Origin: Chitinivibrionales bacterium
Lineage (GTDB): Bacteria; Fibrobacterota; Chitinivibrionia; Chitinivibrionales; WJKA01
Assembly (NCBI GenBank): GCA_014728295.1
Contig: WJLW01000050.1
Location: forward strand, 1 to 64,000
Length of the DNA stretch: 64,000 nucleotides
Reading direction: 5' to 3'
Below the pieces are notes generated by a model. It did no database searches. It was not told where the DNA came from and worked only from the letters and a program-made list of their open reading frames with translations. Positions 18,202 to 30,000 of the stretch are shown here, piece after piece; position 1 is the first letter of the stretch; each line of letters begins with the position of its first letter. Made by a program: the position numbers and the translations under genes.

Positions 18202-19578
18202 ATGAAATCCATTGCTCTGGAAGACCGCTTTGTCAGCGACGCGCGGCAACTGATCGGCGCGAAACGCAACGTTTTGCTGGCGATCAGTGGTGGTGCCGAT
18301 TCCGTTGCCATGCTGCACCTGTTCCACCTGTTGCGCAACGAGTTGAAACTGCAACGCGTCGGTGTGGCCCATGTCAACCACGGCCTGCGCGGCAGGGAGT
18401 CCGAGGCCGACGCAGAATTCGTAAAACGGCATGCCGAACGGTACGCTTTGTGTTATTACGAAAAAAGGCTGGGCGGCAAATCGCTCGAATCTTGCGGAAT
18501 CGAAGCATGGGCGCGGCACGCACGATATGCTTATTTTCAGGAATTGCTGGCGGCTCACTCCTACGATGCTGTTGCTACCGCCCACACGGCAAACGACCAG
18601 GCCGAAACAATTCTGATGCGGATCACGAGAGGCACAGGTATCAAAGGACTTTGCGGTATCAAACCCGGGCGCAAGGACGCGGTGATTCGGCCTATGCTGC
18701 ATATCACACGTGCGCAAATCGAACAATGGCTTGCAAAGCGGGGGCATCCGTTTCGCACCGACCAGACCAATGCGGATACACGCTATACCCGAAATCGCAT
18801 CCGCGCCGGGATACTGGCAGATCTTGAGCTGGCTCAGCCCGGATCGATCGTGAATATCGCCGAACTTGCCGATCAGGCCGAATACGTCTGGGCACAGCTC
18901 GAACCGGAACTGTCCGAGTGGCGCCGACAATATACCAGGCAAACAGCGCCGGAGGCATTTGCGATTGATAAATCCGGATGTATCAGCCAGACGCATGCCC
19001 GGTAGGCTCTTGCAGAAATGTGGCGCGGCCTGCATATCGATTTCTGTGCGTTTCATATACGGGAGTTTTTCTCAAACCTCCCACGCAAAAGCGGAGAGTT
19101 TCTGCTGCCCGGAGGATGGCGCTATTTTCCCGGCAACTCAAGTGTTATTCTGGAGAGGACAGCTCAACCACAGCGCCACATCGTACCGGTTCCGCTGCAC
19201 ATTCCCGGTACTGCCAGCATCGGCAACGCTCGCATCATCGCCCGGATTACGAATTCCAGACCGGCCGGCCTGATGAGCCTGGATAATCTCAACGTCGTGC
19301 TCGATGCAGATGCGGTTTCGGGCCACCTGACTGTGCGCATGATCGCGCGCGATGATCTTTTCCGGCCGTTGGGATCAGGGCGACTGGGTAATGGCTTGAC
19401 CTGGCTGAAAAAACGCCAGATTTCCCGGCATGCCAGAGAAAAAATGCTGGTTGTGGTTGATGCAACGAATTCGCTGGTATGGATCCCTTCCGTACAAATT
19501 TCACACACCTGCCGTGTTGTCCAAACCACTCGATCGTTTTTATTCCTGCAATATGAAACGATTGACCTGATTGGCTGA
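18202..19578 (+). pseudogene. tilS: tRNA(Ile)-lysidine synthase interrupted by an in-frame TAG codon
   Basis: TilS converts C34 of the CAU tRNA-Ile2 to lysidine so that it reads AUA. The PP-loop ATPase motif SGGADS is at residues 29-34, with HVNHGLRG, AHTANDQAET and RNRIR following as in the family. The frame reads 267 codons, meets TAG at 19003-19005, then continues in the same frame for 190 codons that contain the TilS C-terminal domain (DDLFRPLG, LKKRQISRHAREKMLVVVD, VWIPSVQISHTC). No base is gained or lost, so this is a nonsense codon, not a frameshift. The total of about 458 codons is a normal TilS length. An ATG at 19018 could restart translation but has no ribosome-binding site. TAG is used as a normal stop by other genes in the window (thiE, treZ, the methyltransferase). 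It may be a real mutation, a sequence error, or readthrough. Confidence 0.85.
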
Positions 19579-19726
19579 AAATCCGGTCAACTCAATATTT
19601 TTCGCTCTATTAATGTATTTTAAACTGAATTTTGCGGCATAATCGTACTCGCTACTGTATGTTGCACATCTTTATTTTTGCGCACGGGCACGGCAGCTCT
19701 GGTTGCCCCGTTATCAGGAGGTCTTT

Positions 19727-21913
19727 TTGAGCAACGACAATCAGCAAAATGGTAATAAAAAGAAACCGGGCCTGTTCAATGTCCCTAAACTCAAGCCCCG
19801 GGACAATGACGGCAAAGACAAGAAAAAACCGACACCCGGCGGTCCGCGTGACCCGTTACGCACCACATTTGTATGGATTTTAATTGCCGCCGTGGTCCTG
19901 GGCGGATTGCACCTGGCGCGTGAATTCGGCTCGATGCGGGTTATTGAAATTTCATACAGTCAGTTTCAGCAAATTCTCGCCGACGAAAACATTCGTATCG
20001 TCGAGGCGACGGTTGTGCATCAGGGATATAATCGCGGCGTTTTGAAGGGCAGGGTGCAAAACGAGCAATCCCTGGAGCGATTCCGCAAAATCAAGCAGGG
20101 CCCCCCCAGCAACAAATTTATCGTCAACCTGCCGTTTATCGACTCCGAAATGATCACCGTCTGGAACGAAGCGGGCTTTCCGTATACGTTCGAAGAAGAA
20201 AAATTTAACCTGAGCTATCTGCTGATACAATTTCTGCCGTGGCTGTTGCTGCTTGCCGTATTCTGGCTGATCATGGCGCGTCAAATGCAGGCCGGGCAGC
20301 GCGGTATATTCTCATTCGGCAAGTCCCGCGCAAAAATGCAGAATATCGACCGGCCTAAAAATACCTTTGCCGATGCCGCCGGTGTGCAGGAAGCAAAAGC
20401 CGAGCTGCAGGAGATCATTGAATTTCTCAAAGACCCCAGCCGTTTCAACAAGCTCGGGGGAAAGATTCCCAAAGGCGTTTTGTTGCTGGGCCCCCCCGGG
20501 ACCGGTAAGACCCTGCTGGCCCGCTGTGTGGCCGGAGAAGCGGGCGTTCCTTTTCTCTCGATGAGCGGCTCGGATTTTGTCGAGATGTTTGTCGGTGTCG
20601 GTGCTTCACGTGTGCGAGATCTGTTTGAAACGGCGAAAAAGAATTCGCCCTGCATCATTTTTATTGACGAAATAGATGCCGTCGGTCGTCAGCGCGGTGC
20701 GGGACTTGGTGGCGGGCATGATGAGCGCGAACAAACGTTGAATCAGATGCTGGTCGAGATGGACGGCTTCGAAGAAAATTCGGGCGTAATCCTGATTGCG
20801 GCAACCAATCGCCCCGATGTACTCGATCCTGCCCTGTTGCGCGCCGGACGTTTCGACCGGCAGGTTATCGTTGATGTACCCGACATCAAGGGACGCGAAG
20901 GGATACTAAAAGTTCACACCAAAAAGATACCGCTTGCCGAGGACGTTTCTCTACACACGATCGCAAAGGGCTCCCCCGGATTTGTCGGGGCGGACCTGGC
21001 CAATCTTGTCAACGAAGCCGCCTTGATGGCCGCACGATTCGGTCAATCAAGCGTGACCATGCTCGACTTTGAAGAAGCCAAAGACAAAGTCCTGATGGGC
21101 GCCGAGCGCAAGAGCATGGTTATGTCCGAGAAAGAAAAGAAAATCACGGCATTCCATGAAGCCGGCCATGCGATCTGCAATCTCAATTGCCCCGATTCCG
21201 ATCCGCTTCACAAAGTGACGATTATTCCGCGGGGGCGCGCGCTCGGGGTCACGTTCTCACTTCCCGAAGAGGACCGACTGACCCATTCCAAAGAGTACAT
21301 GATCGATCAGATTTGCGTGTTGCTGGGCGGCCGGGTCGCCGAAGACCTCGCGTTGCACACTCAGACCAATGGCGCATACAGCGATATCAAACAGGCGACC
21401 AGCATCGTACGCAGCATGATTTGCGATTACGGCATGACCGAAGAGCTCGGGCTGCTCAGCTACGGCAAAAAAGATGAGCAGATATTCCTGGGTCGCGAAA
21501 TTCAGCGCCAACGCGATTATTCCGACAAGACCGCCGATCAAATAGACCTGCTTATGCGCACCATTGTCGATCAACAACACGATCGGGCCAAAAAAATTCT
21601 CACCGACCATCGCAATGAGCTCGAACGGCTTGCTAACTCCCTGCTCGAACACGAGCTTTTAGACTATGAAGAAATCCAGAAAGTGATTAAAGGTGAAAAG
21701 CTCGAATCATCCAAAAAGACTCGTTCTGTCCTCGACCGCAGAACCTACGAGGAAAAACAAAAGGAGCTGAGCAAGCAAAGAGAACTTCATTCCGCGCAGA
21801 CCGCGCAACCGGCGGATAAAAATCCTTCGCAAAACGATGCGCAGTCCGGCGATTCGGGGGGATCGGGAACTTCGCCGAAGGACGAAACAGACCGCCCGCA
21901 GGAAGAGGGCTGA
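19727..21913 (+). CDS. ftsH: ATP-dependent zinc metalloprotease FtsH
   Basis: Membrane-anchored AAA+ protease that removes misassembled membrane proteins and regulatory proteins. I chose TTG 19727: AGGAGG lies 5 bases upstream, while the ATG at 19703 has none. The product is 728 residues: a Lys/Pro-rich cytoplasmic tail of about 40 residues, a transmembrane helix ([19 protein letters not shown]), a periplasmic domain, a second helix ([19 protein letters not shown]), then the AAA module with GPPGTGKT at 255-262, FIDEIDA, and second-region RAGRFDR. The zinc site HEAGH starts at residue 477. The C-terminus has an acidic low-complexity tail of about 60 residues. It lies between tilS and folP, a gene order found in many bacteria. 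Confidence 0.96.
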   Translation: MSNDNQQNGNKKKPGLFNVPKLKPRDNDGKDKKKPTPGGPRDPLRTTFVWILIAAVVLGGLHLAREFGSMRVIEISYSQFQQILADENIRIVEATVVHQGYNRGVLKGRVQNEQSLERFRKIKQGPPSNKFIVNLPFIDSEMITVWNEAGFPYTFEEEKFNLSYLLIQFLPWLLLLAVFWLIMARQMQAGQRGIFSFGKSRAKMQNIDRPKNTFADAAGVQEAKAELQEIIEFLKDPSRFNKLGGKIPKGVLLLGPPGTGKTLLARCVAGEAGVPFLSMSGSDFVEMFVGVGASRVRDLFETAKKNSPCIIFIDEIDAVGRQRGAGLGGGHDEREQTLNQMLVEMDGFEENSGVILIAATNRPDVLDPALLRAGRFDRQVIVDVPDIKGREGILKVHTKKIPLAEDVSLHTIAKGSPGFVGADLANLVNEAALMAARFGQSSVTMLDFEEAKDKVLMGAERKSMVMSEKEKKITAFHEAGHAICNLNCPDSDPLHKVTIIPRGRALGVTFSLPEEDRLTHSKEYMIDQICVLLGGRVAEDLALHTQTNGAYSDIKQATSIVRSMICDYGMTEELGLLSYGKKDEQIFLGREIQRQRDYSDKTADQIDLLMRTIVDQQHDRAKKILTDHRNELERLANSLLEHELLDYEEIQKVIKGEKLESSKKTRSVLDRRTYEEKQKELSKQRELHSAQTAQPADKNPSQNDAQSGDSGGSGTSPKDETDRPQEEG

Positions 21914-21997
21914 ACTTGCTGCTGCCGTCGCCAAAAAGCAATTTATATAAGCCGTTGAATTAGTGTGAGAAGTGACTCACCAGGCAGTGCAGATTGC

Positions 21998-22840
21998 ATG
22001 AACATACGACAGTTGAGTTCCATTCTTGAACAACCCTTTGCCGTAATGGGCATTGTCAATGTTACGCCCGATTCTTTTTTTGACGGGGGTAAGTATATCC
22101 GCCTGGATCGGGCATACGAACATGCCGTCGGTCTGATCGAGCAGGGCGCCGACATTGTCGACATAGGGGGGGAATCGACCCGCCCGGGCGCAACGCCGGT
22201 GACATGCGAGGAGGAACTCCAACGTACCATCCCGCTAATCGAAAAGCTGGCAACCACGCATCCTGCCACCGTCCTCAGTATCGATACGACGAAATCGGCG
22301 GTAGCCCGTCGGGCGCTGGAATCGGGCGCACACTGGGTCAATGACATCAGTGCCGGCAGGTTTGATGCGGAGATGCCAGCGCTTGTTGCGCAGGCGCACT
22401 GCCCCGTAATAGTGATGCACAGTCGCAAGCAACCGGCTACCATGCAGAGCAATCCCCGCTATGAAGATGTTGTCGCGGAGGTCAAGCAAGAACTCATTGC
22501 CTCCATTGGTATGTTTCGGAAAGCGGGCGTGGAAACCGCACGCATCATTGTCGATCCGGGAATCGGCTTTGCGAAGCGGCTGGAGGATAATATCACCCTG
22601 CTCAACAGACTGAATGAATTTGCCGGGCTGGGCTATCCGTTACTTGTGGGAGTGTCTCGCAAGTCGTTTGTCGGCAGGATCACCGGCAAAGAACCTGCAG
22701 GTCGCCTGGCCGGTTCTCTGGGGGCTGTCGCTTCGGCCTGGCTCAAAGGGGCAAAGCTGTTTCGCGTGCATGATGTGGCGGCTTCTTGCGATATGCTGGC
22801 AGTAATGGCGTGGATTGAAAATGGTCATGTTTCATTATAA
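21998..22840 (+). CDS. folP: Dihydropteroate synthase
   Basis: Condenses p-aminobenzoate with the pterin pyrophosphate to form dihydropteroate in folate synthesis; the target of sulfonamides. The TIM-barrel signatures are present: GIVNVTPDSFFDGG near residues 18-31, DIGGESTRPGA, SIDTTKSAVA, VNDISAG, and the late block DPGIGFAKR and VGVSRKSF. The length is about 280 residues. ATG 21998 is my preferred start; an in-frame GTG at 21965 would add 11 residues but has no clear ribosome-binding site. It follows ftsH by about 80 bases on the same strand. Confidence 0.94.
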   Translation: MNIRQLSSILEQPFAVMGIVNVTPDSFFDGGKYIRLDRAYEHAVGLIEQGADIVDIGGESTRPGATPVTCEEELQRTIPLIEKLATTHPATVLSIDTTKSAVARRALESGAHWVNDISAGRFDAEMPALVAQAHCPVIVMHSRKQPATMQSNPRYEDVVAEVKQELIASIGMFRKAGVETARIIVDPGIGFAKRLEDNITLLNRLNEFAGLGYPLLVGVSRKSFVGRITGKEPAGRLAGSLGAVASAWLKGAKLFRVHDVAASCDMLAVMAWIENGHVSL

Positions 22841-22876
22841 ACTAATCTCTATATTCCCCTTGCGCCGGCGGTTGTA

Positions 22877-24004
22877 ATGCAGAAAAAACGGCGCCTGAAA
22901 CGCAGTGTTATAGCGGCGTGTCTGCTGCTCTTTCTGCTCGTGCTCGTATGGCGATACCTGGCTTATCGTACACGTCAAGAGCCGCTCGAACCGCAGGCGC
23001 CTGATACGCCTCATGTTGTTTTACCATCTCCGTCACCAGGTGAACCGGATAGCCTCATGGAAGATACTACGGATGCGGCGGTAAAGGACACGGTACTCAA
23101 ACCGCAAATCCCCGAAGCTCCCGCACCTCGACAAACAGACACGATACCAGTCGTCACAGACACGGTCGATGCGGTACCGGCAGATTCCACCGTGCGACCC
23201 GAAACGCCCTGCGACCGGGATTCTGTCCCGCCCTGGGTATATCCGGACCCTTCCGGCGGTATGCATTATGGTCCTGTGTCGGTTGTGCTGGTAACCAACG
23301 AACCGGCCGTGATGCGCTGGCGTTTCGAGGACAATCCGGCCTGGACCCCATATGACGGCAGGGCCATCGAGATTACCTCGTCGGCCACGCTTGTTTACGA
23401 AGGCGTTGACAGTTGCCAGAATTACGCGCAAACCAGAAAGGAATATTATGAAATTCAGCCCTTTCCGAGGTCAAAGTACTGTCCGGACGACATGGCTCAT
23501 GTCAAGGTAGGCGAAACCAGTTTCTGTATTGACAGATTCGAATGGCCCAATCAGCTCAACGTCAGACCAACAGCCTTTGTCTCTTTGTACCATGCGATTG
23601 ATTCCTGTTTTTCGGTCGGGAAACGCTTGTGTAAAAAGGATGAGTGGATTATAGCCTGTTCGGGCCCCCAAAGCACCCGTTATCCCTACGGCGGTGTGTA
23701 TGAAAAGAACGCCTGTGTCAGCCGGGATACATCAGCACACAAATCCGGAACCTATCGGGAGTGCCGCGGCTATTTTGACGTATACGATATGTCGGGCAAT
23801 CTGGCGGAGTGGACCAATACACGCTCAACGCAAAATCCGTCACGCTATGAGGTTATGGGCGGCTTCTGGAAAACCGGCTCGGAAAGCTCGTGTTTCCACA
23901 GCCGGTATAGCTACTTTCCACAAAACCGCCATAATCCGGTTGGCTTCAGATGCTGTAAAGACAGCAATATACCTTCACCTGATACGAAATCAAAAAGACC
24001 ATAA
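22877..24004 (+). CDS. Membrane-anchored protein with chitobiase-C-like and SUMF1-like domains
   Basis: The 375-residue protein has a basic N-terminus and one signal-anchor helix (residues about 9-27), then a Pro/Thr/Asp-rich disordered stretch to about 115. Residues about 115-185 resemble the CHB_HEX_C_1 beta module (DPSGGMHYGPVSVVLVTNEP). Residues about 190-360 resemble the formylglycine-generating-enzyme (SUMF1) fold, with KRLCKKDEWIIAC, YDMSGNLAEWT and VMGGFWKT...VGFRCC. The paired active-site cysteines of true sulfatase-modifying enzymes are not evident, so it is more likely a structural or binding version. It starts 36 bases after folP and ends 28 bases before sprA, so it may be co-expressed with the latter. 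Exported, facing the periplasm. Confidence 0.7.
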   Translation: MQKKRRLKRSVIAACLLLFLLVLVWRYLAYRTRQEPLEPQAPDTPHVVLPSPSPGEPDSLMEDTTDAAVKDTVLKPQIPEAPAPRQTDTIPVVTDTVDAVPADSTVRPETPCDRDSVPPWVYPDPSGGMHYGPVSVVLVTNEPAVMRWRFEDNPAWTPYDGRAIEITSSATLVYEGVDSCQNYAQTRKEYYEIQPFPRSKYCPDDMAHVKVGETSFCIDRFEWPNQLNVRPTAFVSLYHAIDSCFSVGKRLCKKDEWIIACSGPQSTRYPYGGVYEKNACVSRDTSAHKSGTYRECRGYFDVYDMSGNLAEWTNTRSTQNPSRYEVMGGFWKTGSESSCFHSRYSYFPQNRHNPVGFRCCKDSNIPSPDTKSKRP

Positions 24005-24032
24005 AAAGCGCTAACTGCACCCAGAAACAACA

Positions 24033-27000
24033 ATGAATCTTTCCAAAGCCACGATTGCCTCTTTTGTTTTTGCCTTTTTTCAATCTGCTCTGGCCCAAAC
24101 ATATGTTCTGGAAACACCGCAGTCGTCAATTTATTATCCACTGGCCGAGGGAGTTCGATCATATAATGCTTTTACCGTAGCCGATCCACAGGTTTTGCAG
24201 CTCAAAACGTCACTGGTGGAAGAAACAATTGACATCGATTTTGAAAAGCGTCGCATTTCATTTTACAAAGAAGATCCAATGGGCATCAGGATCTGGGAAT
24301 TTCATTATGATGAGCTCGATGAATACTTGCAGAGCCGCCAGCGACACGTGCTCAAAAAACTGTGGTTTGAACAGTGCGCAAGTTATTCCGGCGGCGCCGC
24401 CGCTGCAGATCGGTCGCTGCGGCTGGAGTGGTCGCTGAGTGATCAGTACTGGGTGAAGAATCCGGTTGCCAAACGAATTCTCGGCAAAGAACCTCCCAAA
24501 TTATCCATCACCGGTTTTGAAGAGATAGAGATTTCGTATCGCACTGATGATGTCGTGCAGCAGGGAGTAAACAGTGACCGGGACAATCGAGCCAATTCGC
24601 TCAATTTCGAAAACCGGTATAACCTGACGGTTAACGGCTCTATCGGCAAACTGATTCGGGTTAACATGCATACCAGCAGCGAAGAGGAAGGTGTCAACTT
24701 TTCGGATAACCTGCAGGATATCAAGCTGGAGTATCGCGGCGAGGGCAATGAGCTTGAAGATGAAATTATTCAGGAAGTAGTTGCCGGCCAAACCAGTTTT
24801 GAGATCCCGGGCACAAGGCTTTCGGGTTATGCCGAAGGACATGAAGGGCTTTTCGGAATCAGTGTCAAATCCAAATTCGGTCCGTTGCGGCTGACCTCGG
24901 TGCTCAGCCATGAAGAAGGTAAGGCAAAGACAGCGACCTTTTATCCCAACGAATCAAAAGCGGACCAGAGCGATCGTTCGGAACTGGCCTACAAGGACCA
25001 TAAAATTTACTTTCTCGATACGTTGTACCAGAACAACTACTATCAGGTCTGGCAAAAGCCGGGCTCGGGCAATCAGCCTGAAATTGAAAGGGATTTTCAG
25101 GTGTGGAAAATGGTACGTCAGGTGACGAATATTAAAAAAACGGTTAAAGAGGATGTGGGCTCTATTTACCGATATGTTGACAATGCTGCATATGCAAATC
25201 CATTTAAGCTGATTCCGCGGGACGGCTACTATGTCAACTGGGAAGAAGGCTGGATCCGCTTTGATACCGTTTCGGTGACGGCTGATGATGTTATCGGCAT
25301 CTATATGTCGACTGCCAATCCGGCATTGGTGCCCACCAGGGGAGACACCACCATTATTGACTCAGTTGATGGCCTGGCGCGCATGGATTCATTATGGATT
25401 CTGAAAAGAGAAGATATCCAGATAGATACTGCAAGCATGGAATTTCGCTTGATGTGGAGAAATGTATATGATTTACCCCGATCCGATGAAGAAGATATAG
25501 AAATTGAAATTGAACGCAGCTATTCAGACGGCAACAACAATACCAAAAAATCGGATGACGGAACATTTTTCTCGCAAATTCTCGGGTTGACGGACGCAAA
25601 CGAAAAAGCGAGATCCGACAATCGCATATTTGATAGAGAAAACAGTCTCCTGATAGTTCCGCCGTATTCCGACTCTACGGTTTACGGCACGTATCCGTTC
25701 ACCAATCCTGATCTCGGCCAGGATAACACGCATCCGCAAATCTACGAGTTAAAGCGTAACGATCGCGAATTTACCAATTTGCAACCAAAGTATTCAATAA
25801 GAATTAAAGGTTCCTATACGCAACGCCAAACCAAACTCAGTCTTGGTTGGGGAGTAATTCCCAATACCGAGGCGGTCATGCTGGGTTCGACGAAATTAAA
25901 GCGCAATGAAGATTATACCATCTTTTACGAAATGGGTGAAATCGAACTGATTTCGATCCGTGCTCGCGAGGCAAATAAAATCGAAGTCACCTACCAGCAG
26001 GAATCGTTTTTCATTCCTGAAAAGAAAGTGTTTATGGGATTGCGCGGCGAGGTGGACCTGCCCGGTATTGGGGAAAACAGCAAAATCGGCACCTCCGTAC
26101 TCTGGCGGCTGCAAACAGCTAAAAATGAAGTGCCGCGTGTGGGTCAGGAAGCATATTCGAAATTGCTGCTCGATGTGAATTCGAATTTCAATTTTGAACC
26201 GGAATGGATGACGAGGGCCGTCAATCTGTTGCCGGGAATTAAAACAGATGTAGATTCCCGCCTGAATGTCGAGTTTGAAGCTGCGCACAGCAGAATGATC
26301 GATGTACATAAAGACAATGACGGGGAAGCGTTTGTAGACAATTTCGATGCGGCCGACCGAAATTATCCGATTGGCACCTCTCATAATGCCTGGCATCAAG
26401 CCTCACCGCCCGCTTTGTTTTTGAAGGACACAACGCTGAGCAATGGGATAGTGGCGCCCAAACTGCTTTTTCATCCCCCGGCATGGCACCAGTACTGGTA
26501 TCAGCCGATTTCGTCGGATAATGAAAAAGATTTTATCAATAAAGAAATTTTTCAGAATCCATACGTTAATAATGGAAAAGATACTTTGGATAAAGACCGG
26601 GCAAGGGAGTGGGCAACGCAGGAAGTGCCTGTTTTAAGGCTGGTGACCCAGCCCGCAAGTGACAGCTCGGCGCTTACCTCCAGGTATCGGTATCCCTGGG
26701 CCGGGATAACCTACTATTTTCCACCTTCGATTTCTTCGACAGATAGAACAGAAGACCGTTTTCTGGAATTTTACGTTAATGCTGATATAAACTCTGTCGG
26801 AAATGGTAAGGGTAAACTATATGTCGATCTGGGGCTGATAAGCGAGGACATAAGTATTGACGGCGGACCGCCTAATGGTATGTGGGATAATGAACAACAG
26901 GAAGCTTCCTATACCAGCGAACAGAATATCGGCTTAGATTTACGTGAGGATGAAAATGAATTTTATGTTGTACCCAATGCGAGCTTCACCGGTTGGGATA

Positions 27001-30000
27001 CGCTGTTTAGCGCTTCCGGCGCCAATCCGGATACGTATTCCGTTTATTTTGATCCCGGCAGAGATAATTATAGCGAATACAATCGGGAAAATCTCGGAAA
27101 CAGGATAAAGGTCAACGGAACCCAGGCCGACCCTTCCGGACTTACCTCCGAAGACATCAACAATGATGGTTTTCGCAAGCAAAACGATTACTTCAGTTAT
27201 GAAATTGACCTTGCGGCGCTGAATTCATCCCCCTATACCGATACGCTTTCCAATGCAATAGCCAGTGCCGGTTGGTATAAGATACGAATACCGGTAGGTA
27301 CTGAGGCCCGACCGGATACAACCATAGGCAATCCGCAATGGGAGAATATCCAGTTTCTGCGGTTCTGGTGGAGTGATTTTCAGGACAATTCTTCGCTTGA
27401 CGCACAACGGGAACTGGTCTTCACGCAAATCCAATTTGTCGCCAATCAATGGGAGGAAGTTCCCACCATTCTTGCAAATCCGGATACCTTGCCAGTTATA
27501 CTTGATCCCGGCCAGGCAACGCCGGGAATACCCGCCGAAATCAAATCCGGTCAAGAAGTTATTTCAGAGCGCATTAAAATTCGCCCCTCAACTATCAACT
27601 CAGACGAAAATACGGAATATTATTCAGTAGCGGACAACACGCCGGACATTTTCAAGAAATATGAAAGCGGCTCGGATCGTTTCAATCGCGAATATACGCT
27701 GGTTCTTGACATAGAAGATCTCGAATACACCGAAGAAGCATCGATCCGCAAACTCAGTCCCTTTCGCGAGATCAACCTTGCCGCCTACGAAACGATGTCA
27801 TTCCTGTTACTTAATAAATCAATGCCCAACCACGATTCGCTGCTGTTCTCTTTCAAATTTGGCACAGACGATTCGACCTACTATGAGTATACCCGCCCCA
27901 TAAATTTCGGCCGCAGCACTTTCTATACCGTCGGCCCCATCGAATTCAAAAAGCTTGCGCAAATAAAAAATACGCTGGTAAACGATCCTGTCGACTCGGT
28001 TTTTAACGACACGATCCCTGTTACCGGCAAGCCTGGAGCCTTTTACGTTATCCGCGGCCGCAAAGAGCAACCGCCCAACTTTTCCAAAATCAGAATGCTC
28101 AAAATGGGAGTGGTCAATCGCATATCGGCTCAGACCATCAGCGGCAGGCTTTATGTCAACGAGCTCAAAGTGCGCGGACTGAAAAGCTTCAGCGGTTCGG
28201 CGGCACTGGCATCAGTGAATGCGGAATTCGCAGATTTTCTCTCTCTGGATGCCAGCGTAGATTACAGCGACGGTAACTTTCGCACCATGGCGAACGATTC
28301 GGCATTGCCGACCAATTCACGCGTGAGCGGCGATGTCGGCACAACCTGGAAGCTGGACAAGTTTCTGCCGGCCGACTGGGGGGTCAATGTTCCGCTGAAT
28401 ATGCGTGTGGGCTCATCGATCGATCGGCCTCAGATAAAGCCGGGAAGTGATGTTCCGTTGACCGGCGAAGACGGCGAACCGGACAAGCTCAGGGATTTCT
28501 TCACTGAGGCGAAAACGCCGTCCGAGCGTTACCAGACCAGGCAAAACAGCCGATCGGTATCTACCAGCTACACAAAAAGCGCTCATTCCAAAAACCCCGT
28601 TGTCAATTTGACGGCAGAGCGCGTTTCGGTGCATGATCTGAGCTATCGCCACAATGCAACCAAAACCTTGCAGGGCGAAAAGCCGGACGGTTCCGGAGAG
28701 GAATATGCCGATCTCACTCGAACCGACGATTATGGCGGCGCGCTGAAATATGACTTGTCGCCAAGGCGCCCCCCCAAATGGACAAAGTGGAGACCGCTGG
28801 AGGAAACAAAGGCGGAATGGCTCCCGAGTCGCTATAAGAATTACGAATTGACCTACCTGCCAAGCACGCTTACTTTTGATGTCGCTGATATCCGCTACAA
28901 TGTCAGGGAAACAAAACGCGAGCGGCTTAACCAGCCTGCCGACACGCTGCGCAGATTTGATATTCGGCATGGAATGAATTTCAGCTATGCGCCAATCTCA
29001 CCATTGCTTGACTTCGACTACAGCCTGACGACCTCGCGAAACCTTGATGATGAAGTACAGCAGTATAGAGGAATCGGCCGGCGTTTTGTCTTCGATTATG
29101 TCACGTCTCTGGATCCGGTCTGGGGAAAATATGCCTATCTCTACGGAGAACAGAATCGATCTCAAACCGCCAATGTGCGGTTCGATCCGACATTTTTCGA
29201 ATGGCTGAAGCACACTTTTACCTATAATGCAAATTTTACCAGTCGTCTTGCCAACGAACTTGAACACGAACTGGACATGAGCGTCAACACAAAATTTGCC
29301 ATTGCCGGCAGCTTCGAATTCAGAAATATATTTTCCAGTATAAGCGATGCTTTTTCCGAAGTCGAGCGAACCAAAAATTCCTTTGATGCCATCGTTGCCG
29401 GTCTGGACAAAGTAAATTTCCGTTCATTTCGCTTCGATTATAGCGCTGATGCAGACCTGCAGAATAACAATATGAACCCGCAATTGCTTGCTCATGGTGG
29501 AGCCTGGGGTGTCGATCGTCTGGATTTCCTGGGATACCAGCTCGGTGTTGAAGAAAAGAAATTCTCCGACGTCATCAGCGGCGACATGGATGATGACGAG
29601 GCGCTTGGCGGCATGTTTTACCGCAAAAACAACGGTGACGAGACCTTCAGGTATAATCGTGACAGCCGCAGAGTCGAACAGGCGTTCAGCACGTCCACCA
29701 GCTTCAGAATCCCCGAGCCGGTCGACATTAATTTCACGACCATCAGCCTGCACCATAAAAAAGATTTCAGGGTAACACCCGACACGACAGAGCTCGAAAC
29801 AACCGTGACATTTCCGGAAATTCGAGCTAATGCGACAACCAATATTTTTAACACCGTTCCCGTTATCAAGGAAAATTTGAATGGTTTTTCATTAAGTAGC
29901 TCCTATACGTATACCTATTCGCTGGTCAAAAAGGTCAACACGGGGGTCGACACCACAATTTCACACGCGTTCACGCCGCTGGTCAGGGTGAATTCCGGAT

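Noticed and set aside
19003-19005. Genome-wide reassignment of TAG as a sense codon
   Set aside because: Several complete genes in the window (methyltransferase, treZ, thiE, htrA and the 1773-residue protein) end with TAG at family-typical lengths, so TAG works as a stop.
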